Below the pieces are notes generated by a model. The model saw only the letters and a program-made list of their open reading frames with translations. It was not told where the DNA came from and did not search any database. A stretch of DNA of 64,000 bases from CAZWLD01 sp964634685. GTDB taxonomy: Bacteria; Bacillota_I; Bacilli_A; Acholeplasmatales; JAEDCM01. The stretch is taken from assembly GCA_964634685.1 (NCBI GenBank), contig CAZWLD010000007.1, positions 1-64,000 on the forward strand, read 5' to 3'. Positions 16,280 to 25,432 of this stretch are shown here, piece after piece (within the stretch, counting starts at the first letter, position 1; each line of letters opens with the position of its first letter). The position numbers were made by a program, and so were the translations under genes.

Positions 16280-17211
16280 TTTTTGTTTATTCTTTGATTT
16301 TAGGAATAATCATTTATAGCTTTTTGATTCCCTTTTTACGGAAGAAAAAATTAGGTCAAGCCATTCGCTCAGAGGGTCCAGAGGCTCACTTAACCAAAAA
16401 GGGAACGCCAACGATGGGAGGACTTGGCTTTATTATATCCTCGTTTATTCTTTTTTTGGGATTTGCGGTATATTATTCCTATGATTACCGAATCGTAATT
16501 TTATTATTAGGTTCATTACTAATGTTTGGACTAGTTGGCTTTTGTGATGATTTTTTGATCATCAAAAGAGGTAAAAATGATGGGCTTAACGCCAAAACAA
16601 AAATTATTTTAGAATTGCTTATTGGCGTTATGTTTTATTATCTCTATCAATATTTTGGCTTTTCAACAAAGCTATTTATTGAATTAGGGATTCTTTATTT
16701 GCCTTTTGTTGTTTTGATGCTTATTTCATCATCGAATGCCTTTAATTTAACGGATGGACTTGATGGCCTATTGGGTGGTTTATCAATTATTTGCTTTAGT
16801 GCTTTGGGATATATAGCATACCTTAATGAGAATGAAGTGGTGTTTGTTTTTATCCTAAGCCTATTAGGTGGTTTATTTAGCTTTTTGATTTTTAATTATA
16901 ATCCAGCAAAAATATTTATGGGTGATACTGGGTCCTTAGCTTTAGGAGGAATTGCGGGGGTATTAGCTATATTATTAAAGGTAGAACTCATTTTCGTCAT
17001 TATGGCATTACCTTTCATATTCGAAACATTAAGCGTTATTATTCAGGTTTTATACTATAAAAAAACGAAAAAGAGGTTTTTTAAAATGGCTCCATTACAT
17101 CATCATTTTGAGCTAATGGGCTATAGTGAAAAGGCTGTTGTTTTTATTTTTTGGATGTTTGGGTTAATTATGGCTTTAATTGGGCTAATTATTTATGGGG
17201 GAATAAGATGA
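16276..17211 (+). CDS. mraY: Phospho-MurNAc-pentapeptide transferase MraY
   Basis: A 311-residue polytopic membrane enzyme that transfers phospho-MurNAc-pentapeptide to undecaprenyl phosphate, making lipid I. Conserved motifs are GTPTMGGLGF, the Asp pair GFCDDFLI, SSNAFNLTDGLDGL, the catalytic FMGDTGSLALGG and the loop PLHHHFELMG. About ten transmembrane helices are visible. The start overlaps the murE stop (ATGA) and the ribosome binding site GGAAAGGAGG lies within murE. Length is normal for Bacillota. Confidence 0.97.
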   Translation: MIFVYSLILGIIIYSFLIPFLRKKKLGQAIRSEGPEAHLTKKGTPTMGGLGFIISSFILFLGFAVYYSYDYRIVILLLGSLLMFGLVGFCDDFLIIKRGKNDGLNAKTKIILELLIGVMFYYLYQYFGFSTKLFIELGILYLPFVVLMLISSSNAFNLTDGLDGLLGGLSIICFSALGYIAYLNENEVVFVFILSLLGGLFSFLIFNYNPAKIFMGDTGSLALGGIAGVLAILLKVELIFVIMALPFIFETLSVIIQVLYYKKTKKRFFKMAPLHHHFELMGYSEKAVVFIFWMFGLIMALIGLIIYGGIR

Positions 17212-18413
17212 AGGCATTAGTATTAGGTAAGGGTGTAAGTGGAGAAGGAGTTCATCGCTTTTTAAATCATATGGCGATTGAGCATGATTTTCTAAATACG
17301 CAGGAGGTCGTAAGCTTTGATTATGATTTAGTTATCAAAAGTCCGGGCTTATCATATCAAAATGATGTTGTGAAGAAATTAAAAAATTGCAAGATGATAA
17401 CCGATATAGAGCTTATTGGAATGTTATTAAATCGGGAATTCATTGGAATTACGGGAACGAATGGAAAGACAACGACAACTTTACTAGTTAATAATATGTT
17501 GAGTCATAAGAAAAAATCTGTTGCTTGTGGAAATATTGGCTATAGTATTTGTGATGCGGCCATCACCAACAATGATGTTTTTGTGGTTGAGCTAAGCTCC
17601 TTTCAGCTTTGTGGGGTTAAAAGCTTTCACCCGTATGTTGCGGTTATCTTGAATATGAATAAAGCCCATTTAGATTATCATATAACGGAGGAAGCCTATT
17701 ATGAGGCCAAAACGAAAATGCTTATTAATCAAAAGGAAAATGAGTATTTAGTTTATAATGGTGATGATGAAAATGTTGTTCGTCACTTAAAGGGCTCGGC
17801 TAAAAGGATAAGCTTTGGAATGGATAAAAGGAATGATTATTATTATCAAAAGGGGTATCTATATCACCTGGGAAAAAGAATTATCAAAATCGATTATGAT
17901 CATTTGATTTATGATAAGATTGCTTCAATTGTTGTGGGAATGATATATAAAGTGCCCGTAAAGGCTATGAAGAAGGAGCTAAAGCGAATGAAGACTTTAC
18001 CTAATCGACTCGAAAAAATATATGGTAATATTTATAATGATGCCAAATCCACCAATCCTTCATCAACCTTAAATTCAATAAGACAATTTAAGGGGAATAT
18101 TATTTTAATTTGTGGAGGAATTGATCGAAATGAGGATCTATCTATTTTAAGAAATGATTTATATCGGTTGAAAAAGGTCTATTGTTATGGTGAAACAGCC
18201 AATAAGATTTTTAATTATATGGAAAAAAACGATGTCGAGTGCGATATTTCTTCCGATTTAAATGAAGCCTTAGCCAAAATAAAGCTAACAAAAAATGATA
18301 TTTTATTATTTTCGCCGATGATGGCTTCATGGGATCAATTTCGTAATTTTGAAGAACGAGGAAAAATGTTTTGTCAATTTGTGAAGAGAGAAAAAAAGAA
18401 TATGTATCAATAA
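17208..18413 (+). CDS. murD: UDP-MurNAc-alanine:D-glutamate ligase MurD
   Basis: Cytoplasmic ligase adding D-Glu to UDP-MurNAc-L-Ala. At 401 residues it is about 50 shorter than usual. It has an abbreviated N-terminal Rossmann domain (LVLGKGVSGEGVHRF, VIKSPGLS), the ATP loop GITGTNGKTTT, ELSSFQL, NMNKAHLDYH and, in the C-terminal domain, NDAKSTNPSSTLNSI and LICGGIDRN. ATG 17208 overlaps the mraY stop by four bases; an in-frame ATG 57 bases upstream lies inside mraY and would add a foreign N-terminus. No murG, ftsW or murF follows, so the usual mur/fts cluster is split. Confidence 0.95.
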   Translation: MKALVLGKGVSGEGVHRFLNHMAIEHDFLNTQEVVSFDYDLVIKSPGLSYQNDVVKKLKNCKMITDIELIGMLLNREFIGITGTNGKTTTTLLVNNMLSHKKKSVACGNIGYSICDAAITNNDVFVVELSSFQLCGVKSFHPYVAVILNMNKAHLDYHITEEAYYEAKTKMLINQKENEYLVYNGDDENVVRHLKGSAKRISFGMDKRNDYYYQKGYLYHLGKRIIKIDYDHLIYDKIASIVVGMIYKVPVKAMKKELKRMKTLPNRLEKIYGNIYNDAKSTNPSSTLNSIRQFKGNIILICGGIDRNEDLSILRNDLYRLKKVYCYGETANKIFNYMEKNDVECDISSDLNEALAKIKLTKNDILLFSPMMASWDQFRNFEERGKMFCQFVKREKKNMYQ

Positions 18414-18420
18414 TAATAAT

Positions 18421-18443
18421 AAAAAAAACTGACTAAAGTCAGT
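18421..18443 (-). terminator. Terminator shared by murD and plsC
   Basis: AACTGAC (18426-18432) pairs with GTCAGTT (18437-18443). On the minus strand the hairpin is followed by a T run (A run 18421-18427), so it mainly ends plsC. An adjacent repeat of the arm (TAAAGTCAGTT) lies at 18446-18456. Confidence 0.8.
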
Positions 18444-18467
18444 TTACTAAAGTCAGTTCGACAAATG

Positions 18468-19235
18468 TTATTTTTCGGGAGTGTAACTAACCTCGTTGTT
18501 TTGATTGAAGAAGTCCTCCATAATTTGATGAACCTCATTCAAGGCCTTATCAACAGTTTCGACCTTGCGTTCACATTTAGTAATTGTATAAGGCTTTAAA
18601 ACGGTTAGATGAAGGGTTGGCTTTTTTTTAAATAGCTTATATAATCCTCTTGGCTTGTGGAAGGTCCAAACCATCGGGATAATTGGTACATCCGACATAC
18701 AAGCAAATTTGAAGGCTCCCTTTTTAAATTCACGAATGTGGTCGCAATAAGGAATTAAAGCGGCCTCGGGGTAAATTGTGACTAGTTGATGCTTTTCCTC
18801 TAGGGTATAAGCCATTTCCTTCATAAATCGCTCTAAGAGATTTTTACGATCAGGAATGGGGATACCACCAACTAAACGAATCACTTTTCCACCCGGAAGA
18901 CCGAGATTTGTTTGAAGCATTGTTACGAAAACACGTCGCGGATAGAAAGAAGTCGCAAGCATAAACGCATCAAAGGGATGAATGTGATTAGCCACAATAA
19001 TAGCTCCTTTGATGTTTTTTAAATTTTTTTTGCCTTTGATTTTAAAGCCAAAACGAATTCTTCCAACGAGCTGGGAAAAAATGGTAACGAAAAGCATAAT
19101 GATTTTATTCAATATTCTTTTGTATAGTGGCTGTTTGAAAAAATAATAATCATCGGGTAAATATACGGGTTTAGCTTCAATGGTTTGATAGGTGTGAAGA
19201 TTTTTATCGAACTCCGCTTTCTTTTCCTCTTCCAT
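18468..19235 (-). CDS. plsC: 1-acylglycerol-3-phosphate acyltransferase-like protein
   Basis: A 255-residue membrane-associated acyltransferase of the PlsC family, which makes phosphatidic acid. The acceptor-site motif NHIHPFD (NH-x4-D) follows AIIVAN, FPEG is represented by YPEAALIP, and VPIIPMVW is block IV. A hydrophobic helix near residues 42-60 likely inserts in the membrane. The ATG at 19235 has a GGAGG-type site upstream on the minus strand (cctcc at 19243-19247). It is transcribed against murD and away from nadD. The Ala replacing Gly in the PEG motif is a mild variant. Confidence 0.88.
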   Translation of the reverse strand: MEEEKKAEFDKNLHTYQTIEAKPVYLPDDYYFFKQPLYKRILNKIIMLFVTIFSQLVGRIRFGFKIKGKKNLKNIKGAIIVANHIHPFDAFMLATSFYPRRVFVTMLQTNLGLPGGKVIRLVGGIPIPDRKNLLERFMKEMAYTLEEKHQLVTIYPEAALIPYCDHIREFKKGAFKFACMSDVPIIPMVWTFHKPRGLYKLFKKKPTLHLTVLKPYTITKCERKVETVDKALNEVHQIMEDFFNQNNEVSYTPEK

Positions 19236-19379
19236 ATCATTGACCTCCTTATAAAATCCTATGATTATATTATCATTTTTTTTTATTCATTTCAATTTGT
19301 TTTTTTTCAATTAATTTATTTATATAAAATAAATTTATTTTTGCCTAATTTTTGGTATAATAAATAAGAGGATGATAAT

Positions 19380-19946
19380 ATGAATGTTGTATATGGTGGA
19401 GCGTTTAATCCTCCAACAATTGCCCATTATGAAATTGCGAGAATTTTAAAGAGTCTACCGGGCGTTAGTAATCTAATTATTTTGCCTGTTGGAATGAAAT
19501 ATCAAAAGGATTCCCTAATTAATGATGATATTAGACTTGATATGGTTAAGCTTTTAGCTAAAAGGGTCAATGCTTTAGTTTCCGATTTAGAACTTCATAA
19601 TGATAAATATTATGGTACTCTTCATACCTTAGATGAATTATCAAAAAGCTTTGATGATATTTACTTTGTGATGGGAGCGGACAATTTATTGCATTTAGAT
19701 AAATGGATAAATTATGAAACATTGATTGATAAATATAATTTTATCGTTTTTACAAGAGATAATATTGATTGTGAGAAGGTAATTGATGAAAAGTATCGAG
19801 AATACAAGGATCATTTTTTATTATATCCCTTGCATATTGATGTTTCATCGACAATGATAAGAGATAATATTGAAATAAATAAAGAGCTATTATTAGATGA
19901 AATCTATGAATATATTAAAGAAAAAGGTTTGTATGAGGTGAAGTAG
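19380..19946 (+). CDS. nadD: Nicotinate-nucleotide adenylyltransferase
   Basis: A 188-residue enzyme forming deamido-NAD from nicotinate mononucleotide and ATP. It has GGAFNPPTIAH near the N-terminus (family GGxFNPPHxGH, here with Thr in place of the first His), MGADNLLHLDKW and the C-terminal SSTMIR. AGAGGATG at 19367-19374 is the ribosome binding site and TATAAT at 19356-19361 a likely -10. It is paired with nadE two bases downstream, making a two-step NAD module. In Bacillus nadD sits in the yqe cluster before yqeK; here that slot is empty. Confidence 0.93.
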   Translation: MNVVYGGAFNPPTIAHYEIARILKSLPGVSNLIILPVGMKYQKDSLINDDIRLDMVKLLAKRVNALVSDLELHNDKYYGTLHTLDELSKSFDDIYFVMGADNLLHLDKWINYETLIDKYNFIVFTRDNIDCEKVIDEKYREYKDHFLLYPLHIDVSSTMIRDNIEINKELLLDEIYEYIKEKGLYEVK

Positions 19947-19947
19947 A

Positions 19948-21798
19948 ATGTATAAAAATAAGTTTTTAAAGATTGCGTGTATTTCTCCGGTTTTAGAGGT
20001 TGGAAATCCGATGTATAATGTTAAGGAAATGCTAAGTCTATTATCAGATTGTAAGGCGAGTGTTGCTTGTTTCCCAGAGCTAGGCTTAACAGGCTATACG
20101 GCAAATGATTTGTTTTTCCAAACGCAGATTTTAGAAGAGACAAAGGAAGCCGTTTTATATTTTTTAACAAATAACCCTTTTAAAGGACTAGTGTTTATCG
20201 GATGCCCAATTGACGTTAATGGGGCTTTATATAATTGTGCTTTAGCGATTAAGGAAAATAAAATATTAGGAATCGTTCCAAAAAGCTTTCTTCCAAATAC
20301 CGATGAATTTTATGAAAAACGTTGGTTCAAGAGTGCCTTAGATAACAAGATTACGTCCATCGACTATTTAGGTCTAGTTCCCTTTGGTAATATCATTTTT
20401 GATTTTCAAGATATCAAAATTGGTGTTGAAATTTGTGAGGATATGTGGGCTCCTATTTCACCGGGAAATTTATTAGCCATCAATGGAGCTAATGTGATTG
20501 TTAATCTTTCGGCTTCAAATGAATATTTAGGCAAGAGCTTAACAAGACGAAATGCGGTTTTGGATCATTCAAGAAGAAATAGTGGCGCTTATATCTATGT
20601 TTCGGCAGGTGTTAATGAATCCACAAGCGAAACTGTTTTCTCGGGGCACAATATCATCGCAAGCCTTGGTGAATTAATTAAGGAAACCGAGAACTTCAGT
20701 CAAACTTCTGAAATTATTTATGGTGATATTGATATTTCGAAAATTAATTTTAAAAGGCGAAAGAATTCAAGCTTAAGAGATATTTTAAATACCAATGATT
20801 ACCATTTTCAAATTGTTAAGGGTCATTTAGAGGAAACTAATGAATTCATTTTTGAGAAGCCAATTGATAACACTCCATTTGTGCCCAAAAAGGATATTCA
20901 AGAGCAATTTATGAAAATTGCTTCCTTACAGGAATATGGCCTATATAAGCGCTTAAAGCACATCAATACGAAAAAGATTGTTATTGGAATTTCCGGTGGA
21001 CTTGATTCAACCTTGGCGATTTTGATTGCTTATCAAGCCTTTATGAAATGTGGATTTGATCCGAAGGGCATCATTGCGGTTACAATGCCAGGTCTTGGGA
21101 CAAGCGAGAGGACGAAAAGAAATGCTTTAGCTTTAATGGAAGGCTTAGGTGTAACGATTTTAGATATCAATATCAATGATGCAGTATATGATCACTTTAA
21201 GCTAATTGGGCATGATCCTAATGTTAAGGACTTGACCTATGAAAACACCCAAGCTCGAATGCGAACAATGATTTTGATGGATCTTGCGACCAAGCATCAA
21301 GGCTTTGTTTTAGGTACGGGTGATTTAAGTGAATTGGCCTTAGGCTGGTGTACATATAATGGTGATCAAATGAGTATGTATGGAATAAATGCCGGTATTC
21401 CGAAGACAATGGTTCGGTTTATGATTGAAAACTATGCCAAATTTAAATATCCAGAGCTTTATGATTGCTTGATGGATATTGTCCATACGCCGATTTCTCC
21501 GGAGCTTGCGGGAAGTGACCAAAAGACGGAGGATGCGATTGGAAAATATGAGATAAACGACTATATTTTATATCGCTTTCTATCTTGTGGAGATAGTGAA
21601 GAGCGCATTGTTTATTTAGTAAAGGAAGCCTTTGGATTTGATTTGGAAATGGCTAATAATTATGTTAGAAACTTCTTTAGAAGATTTTATTCGCAACAAT
21701 TTAAACGTCAAGCTTTACCGGATGGTCCAAAGATTTTAGATATTTCCTTGGCTCCACGTAGTGATTTTAGGATGCCAAGTGATGTTAAAAGAGGTTGA
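19948..21798 (+). CDS. nadE: Glutamine-dependent NAD+ synthetase
   Basis: A 616-residue two-domain enzyme amidating deamido-NAD. The N-terminal nitrilase-type glutaminase has the triad Glu44 (CFPELGLTGY), Lys112 (GIVPKSFLP) and Cys163 (GVEICEDMW). The C-terminal synthetase has the ATP pyrophosphatase loop SGGLDST starting at residue 349 and GTGDLSELALGW. The long glutamine-dependent form is less common in Bacilli, which often carry the short ammonia-dependent NadE, so this may reflect the lineage. It starts one base after the nadD stop and abuts mnmA. Confidence 0.96.
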   Translation: MYKNKFLKIACISPVLEVGNPMYNVKEMLSLLSDCKASVACFPELGLTGYTANDLFFQTQILEETKEAVLYFLTNNPFKGLVFIGCPIDVNGALYNCALAIKENKILGIVPKSFLPNTDEFYEKRWFKSALDNKITSIDYLGLVPFGNIIFDFQDIKIGVEICEDMWAPISPGNLLAINGANVIVNLSASNEYLGKSLTRRNAVLDHSRRNSGAYIYVSAGVNESTSETVFSGHNIIASLGELIKETENFSQTSEIIYGDIDISKINFKRRKNSSLRDILNTNDYHFQIVKGHLEETNEFIFEKPIDNTPFVPKKDIQEQFMKIASLQEYGLYKRLKHINTKKIVIGISGGLDSTLAILIAYQAFMKCGFDPKGIIAVTMPGLGTSERTKRNALALMEGLGVTILDININDAVYDHFKLIGHDPNVKDLTYENTQARMRTMILMDLATKHQGFVLGTGDLSELALGWCTYNGDQMSMYGINAGIPKTMVRFMIENYAKFKYPELYDCLMDIVHTPISPELAGSDQKTEDAIGKYEINDYILYRFLSCGDSEERIVYLVKEAFGFDLEMANNYVRNFFRRFYSQQFKRQALPDGPKILDISLAPRSDFRMPSDVKRG

Positions 21799-21800
21799 TT

Positions 21801-22928
21801 ATGGCAAAGGTAGTTTTAGGACTCTCGGGTGGAGTCGATAGTAGTGTTGCGGCAATCCGTTTATTAGAGGAAGGACACGAGGTTATCGGTGTCTTTATGC
21901 GTAATTGGGATAGCGCAACAAATAATGATGTTTTAGGAAATCCGGACATCAATAATGAGGTTTGTCCGCAGGAAATGGATTATAAGGACGCTAAGGCTGT
22001 AGCTGACAAGCTTGGTATTCCCCTTTATCGTGTGGATTTTATTAAGGAATATTGGGATTATGTTTTTACGTATTTTTTAGATGAATATAAAAAAGGAAGA
22101 ACCCCAAACCCGGATATTATGTGCAATAAGGAAATTAAATTTAAGGCTTTTTTGAAATATGCTGAAACCTTAGGTTGCGATTATATTGCGATGGGGCATT
22201 ATGCGCGGGTTATTCATGATGGCGATAAATCCTATTTGTTGCGCGGGGTTGATAATAACAAGGATCAAACCTACTTTTTATGTCAACTAACCGCAAAGCA
22301 ATTGCATAATAGTCTTTTTCCGATTGGTGATATGGTCAAGCCCGAGGTTAGAGCTCTAGCCCAAAAATATGATCTAGCAACCGCAACGAAAAAGGATTCA
22401 ACGGGTATTTGCTTTATTGGTGAAAGAAATTTTGCGCAATTTTTGAGTAATTATCTTCCGGCAAAGGAGGGTGATATGATGACCCTTGATGGTAAAAAAA
22501 TTGGTCGCCACCAAGGATTAATGTATTATACCATTGGTCAAAGAAAGGGCTTAGGAATCGGCGGATCAAATGAATTTGATAATGAGCCTTGGTTTGTTTT
22601 GGGTAAGGATTTAGAAAGAAATATTTTGTTTGTCGGACAAGGCTTTCATAACCCTTATCTTTACAGTAATCGTTGTTATGTTTCTTCGATTAACTGGATC
22701 AATGAAAGACCACAGGGCTTATTTGAGTGTACCTGTAAGTTCCGTTACCGTCAGGCCGATGTTCCTTGCAAAATTGAATTTTTAGATAGCGATAAGCTAG
22801 TTGTGTATTACGATCATGTGCGAGCTGTAACCCCAGGACAAGCTGCCGTTTTCTATGATGGTGAATACTGTCTTGGCGGCGGAAGTATTGATTATGTTTA
22901 TCAGGATGATGAGTTAAGAAAATATTAG
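21801..22928 (+). CDS. mnmA: tRNA-specific 2-thiouridylase MnmA
   Basis: A 375-residue enzyme that thiolates U34 of the Glu, Gln and Lys tRNAs. It has the PP-loop SGGVDSS (residues 9-15), the first catalytic Cys in PDIMCNKEIKF, GHYARV, and the second Cys in DSTGICFIGERNF. TIGQRKGLGIGG and a C-terminal beta-barrel follow. ATG 21801 has AAGAGG six bases upstream; the TTG at 21795 overlaps that site. It follows nadE closely. No cysteine desulfurase gene lies beside it. Confidence 0.96.
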   Translation: MAKVVLGLSGGVDSSVAAIRLLEEGHEVIGVFMRNWDSATNNDVLGNPDINNEVCPQEMDYKDAKAVADKLGIPLYRVDFIKEYWDYVFTYFLDEYKKGRTPNPDIMCNKEIKFKAFLKYAETLGCDYIAMGHYARVIHDGDKSYLLRGVDNNKDQTYFLCQLTAKQLHNSLFPIGDMVKPEVRALAQKYDLATATKKDSTGICFIGERNFAQFLSNYLPAKEGDMMTLDGKKIGRHQGLMYYTIGQRKGLGIGGSNEFDNEPWFVLGKDLERNILFVGQGFHNPYLYSNRCYVSSINWINERPQGLFECTCKFRYRQADVPCKIEFLDSDKLVVYYDHVRAVTPGQAAVFYDGEYCLGGGSIDYVYQDDELRKY

Positions 22929-22939
22929 AGGATGATTAA

Positions 22940-25204
22940 ATGGAAACGATAAGTGGTTCGGTCGTTGTTGTTTTATTTTTTGATGAAAAATCAAGTTATC
23001 AAATAGCCAAAATCAAAACTGCTTCTGGTGATATAACCGTTAGCGGTTATTTTCCATTGCTTTCAAAGGAGCTAGAATACAGCTTTGGCGGCGAATATGT
23101 CAATCACCCGAAATATGGTCGTCAATTTAAGGTCCAAACATTTTCGCGAAGTCAAGAAAATTCAAAGGAAGGAATTATTAATTATTTATCTAGTGATTTG
23201 TTTTTAGGAATTGGCGAAAAAACCGCCACCAAAATTGTGGATGCCTTCGGACTTGATTGTATTAGTAAGATTATGGAAAATAAAAGCATTTTAAAGCAAA
23301 TTGGATTTTCAGACAGTAAGATTGAATTATTTTATACGGAGCTTATCAATAATAAATTAATTGAAGAAACAATTATTGAGCTTTTAAAATATGAAATTAC
23401 CCCGAAAATGGCAATGAAGCTTTTTAATAAATATGGTGAATTGACAACGAAGGTTGTTTTATCTAACCCTTATCGATTGATTACCGAGGTTGAGGGCTAT
23501 GGCTTTAAAAAGGCCGATGCTTTAGCCCTACGGATTGGTTTTAAGCCTAATGATCCAATTCGCATTCGTTCCGCCATCATTTATGTTATGCAGCTAATTG
23601 TCAGGAATTATGGCTATACCTTCGCCTATTTCGAGCAATTATTAGATACTGTTTTTGATTTTATCAAAAATGAACTAGTTTCGAAGGATTTAATCAAGGA
23701 AGAAATAGAATATTTGATTAATAATAATGCTTTAATTAAAGAAAGTGATAAGCTTTATCAAGCATTTATTTATAAAGCGGAAATAGAGTTAGCTAATAAA
23801 ATCAAATGCCTTGCCTCCTCCGACGAAAATCATTTTGATTATCAAATTTATGAGGAATATTTAAATGATATTTGCCGAGAAAATGGTATTTATTACAATG
23901 AAATGCAGAATAAAGCTATTTATGAATCCTTAGCTAATCCTTTTGTGATTATAACGGGAGGACCGGGTACGGGAAAGACAACTGTCATCAAGGGAATCTT
24001 GCAAATGTATGCCCGCTTCAACGGCTTGGATTTAAAAAATCCGTCTGTCAGTAAAAAAATCGCTTTGATGGCCCCGACCGGAAGAGCAGCTAAGCGAATG
24101 TATGAGTCGACTCATGTTTTGGCAATGACAATCCATCGCCATTTGGGCTATAATTATGAAGGTGAGTTTGAATATGACAATACGAATCCCTTAACCTATG
24201 ATTTGATTATCATCGATGAGGCTTCAATGATTGATTTGTTATTGGCAAATAATTTGTTTAAGGCGATTACTCCGCAAACGAAGGTTATTATGGTTGGCGA
24301 TTTAGACCAACTACCATCGGTTGGACCGGGGCAGGTTTTAAAGGATTTGATTGATTCTAATGCCTTTAAAACAATTAGATTAGAGGAGATTCATCGCCAA
24401 GCTAAGGATTCTTCAATTATAAAGTTGGCTGATGCCATTAGAAGAGGAGAGCTCACCTGGGATTTAATGGATTACCATGATGATTTGGCCTTTTATCGTT
24501 ACAGCGGAGGAGAAATTCAAAAGCATTTAATTGAATTATATGATTCCTTACAGAAGAATGGGTTTGATCCTTTATTAGATATTCAGGTTTTATCGCCAAT
24601 GTATAAGGGTGATGTTGGAATTGATGAATTAAATCAAAAAATTCAAAATTTAGTCAATCATAATACCGGGGTTAATTATGGGACAAAGGAATTTCGCATC
24701 AATGATAAAATCTTACAATTAGTTAATTCACCAGAGCTCGGGATTATGAATGGCGATATTGGAATTATTAAGGACATTATCAAGGGTGATGAGGAATATT
24801 TATTAGTTGATTTTGATTCTAATATGGTCAAAATACCAAGAAGCTTATTTGATAATATTACCTTAGCCTATGCTATAAGCATTCATAAATCGCAGGGAGG
24901 AGAATTTCCAATTGTGATTTTACCAATCACCAAGGCTCATATGCATATGCTTAAGCGAAAATTGCTTTATACCGCCGTTACCAGGGCCAAAGCTAAGCTT
25001 TTTGTTTTGGGTGATTTAGATGCCTTTAAATATGGTATTAATATGCTTGATGAGGCTCGTCAAACGACATTAGTTAATCGATTAGTCAATAAAAATGTGG
25101 TAAAAATCAATATTGAGGGTTGTCCATTTACTTATTTAGGAGAAATCGATATGGAAAATATTTCGCCTTATGATTTTATGGAGTCGGAGGACACTACTAA
25201 ATAG
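22940..25204 (+). CDS. recD2: RecD2-type ATP-dependent helicase
   Basis: A 754-residue superfamily 1B 5'-3' DNA helicase of the RecD2/TraA-like family, which acts without RecBC. The N-terminal OB and helix-hairpin-helix region (about residues 1-220: YLSSDLFLGIGEKTATKIV, EVEGYGFKKADALA) precedes Walker A GGPGTGKTTV, LMAPTGRAAKRM, Walker B DLIIIDEASMID, GDLDQLPSVGPG, and the C-terminal IHKSQGGEFP and YTAVTRAK motifs. It starts 11 bases after mnmA, as the yrrC gene follows mnmA in Bacillus. AGAGGATG lies upstream. Confidence 0.95.
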   Translation: METISGSVVVVLFFDEKSSYQIAKIKTASGDITVSGYFPLLSKELEYSFGGEYVNHPKYGRQFKVQTFSRSQENSKEGIINYLSSDLFLGIGEKTATKIVDAFGLDCISKIMENKSILKQIGFSDSKIELFYTELINNKLIEETIIELLKYEITPKMAMKLFNKYGELTTKVVLSNPYRLITEVEGYGFKKADALALRIGFKPNDPIRIRSAIIYVMQLIVRNYGYTFAYFEQLLDTVFDFIKNELVSKDLIKEEIEYLINNNALIKESDKLYQAFIYKAEIELANKIKCLASSDENHFDYQIYEEYLNDICRENGIYYNEMQNKAIYESLANPFVIITGGPGTGKTTVIKGILQMYARFNGLDLKNPSVSKKIALMAPTGRAAKRMYESTHVLAMTIHRHLGYNYEGEFEYDNTNPLTYDLIIIDEASMIDLLLANNLFKAITPQTKVIMVGDLDQLPSVGPGQVLKDLIDSNAFKTIRLEEIHRQAKDSSIIKLADAIRRGELTWDLMDYHDDLAFYRYSGGEIQKHLIELYDSLQKNGFDPLLDIQVLSPMYKGDVGIDELNQKIQNLVNHNTGVNYGTKEFRINDKILQLVNSPELGIMNGDIGIIKDIIKGDEEYLLVDFDSNMVKIPRSLFDNITLAYAISIHKSQGGEFPIVILPITKAHMHMLKRKLLYTAVTRAKAKLFVLGDLDAFKYGINMLDEARQTTLVNRLVNKNVVKINIEGCPFTYLGEIDMENISPYDFMESEDTTK

Positions 25205-25212
25205 GTGGTGAT

Positions 25213-25368
25213 ATGATGAAAATGGCTCTTTTTTATATGACCTTAGGCGCAGCTTTTCTAATGGGAACGGAATATTATATGCTTAAAAAGGATGATATTA
25301 ATAAGACTATGAAGAAGCTTGCGAAAAACCCTGATAAGGCCTTGAGCTGGTTGAAATCAAATATGTAA
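25213..25368 (+). CDS. Small membrane protein, 51 residues
   Basis: A short gene starting at ATG 25213 (or the adjacent ATG 25216), with GGTGGTG at 25204-25210 as ribosome binding site, eight bases after recD2. The product has one N-terminal hydrophobic helix (MALFYMTLGAAFLMG) and a basic, helical tail ending KALSWLKSN. A good terminator follows at once, so it is the last gene of the mnmA-recD2 operon. It resembles in size and build the small YtxH/YrzR-like proteins near alaS in Bacilli, but I cannot assign a family. Confidence 0.7.
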   Translation: MMKMALFYMTLGAAFLMGTEYYMLKKDDINKTMKKLAKNPDKALSWLKSNM

Positions 25369-25373
25369 GCTCT

Positions 25374-25399
25374 AAAACTACCTTTTTGGTAGTTTTTTT
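25374..25399 (+). terminator. Intrinsic terminator of mnmA-recD2 operon
   Basis: AAAACTACC (25374-25382) pairs with GGTAGTTTT (25388-25396) around TTTTT and runs into T. Confidence 0.9.
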
Positions 25400-25432
25400 G
25401 TCTTTTTGGCCATAATATAAATGGTGGTTTTT

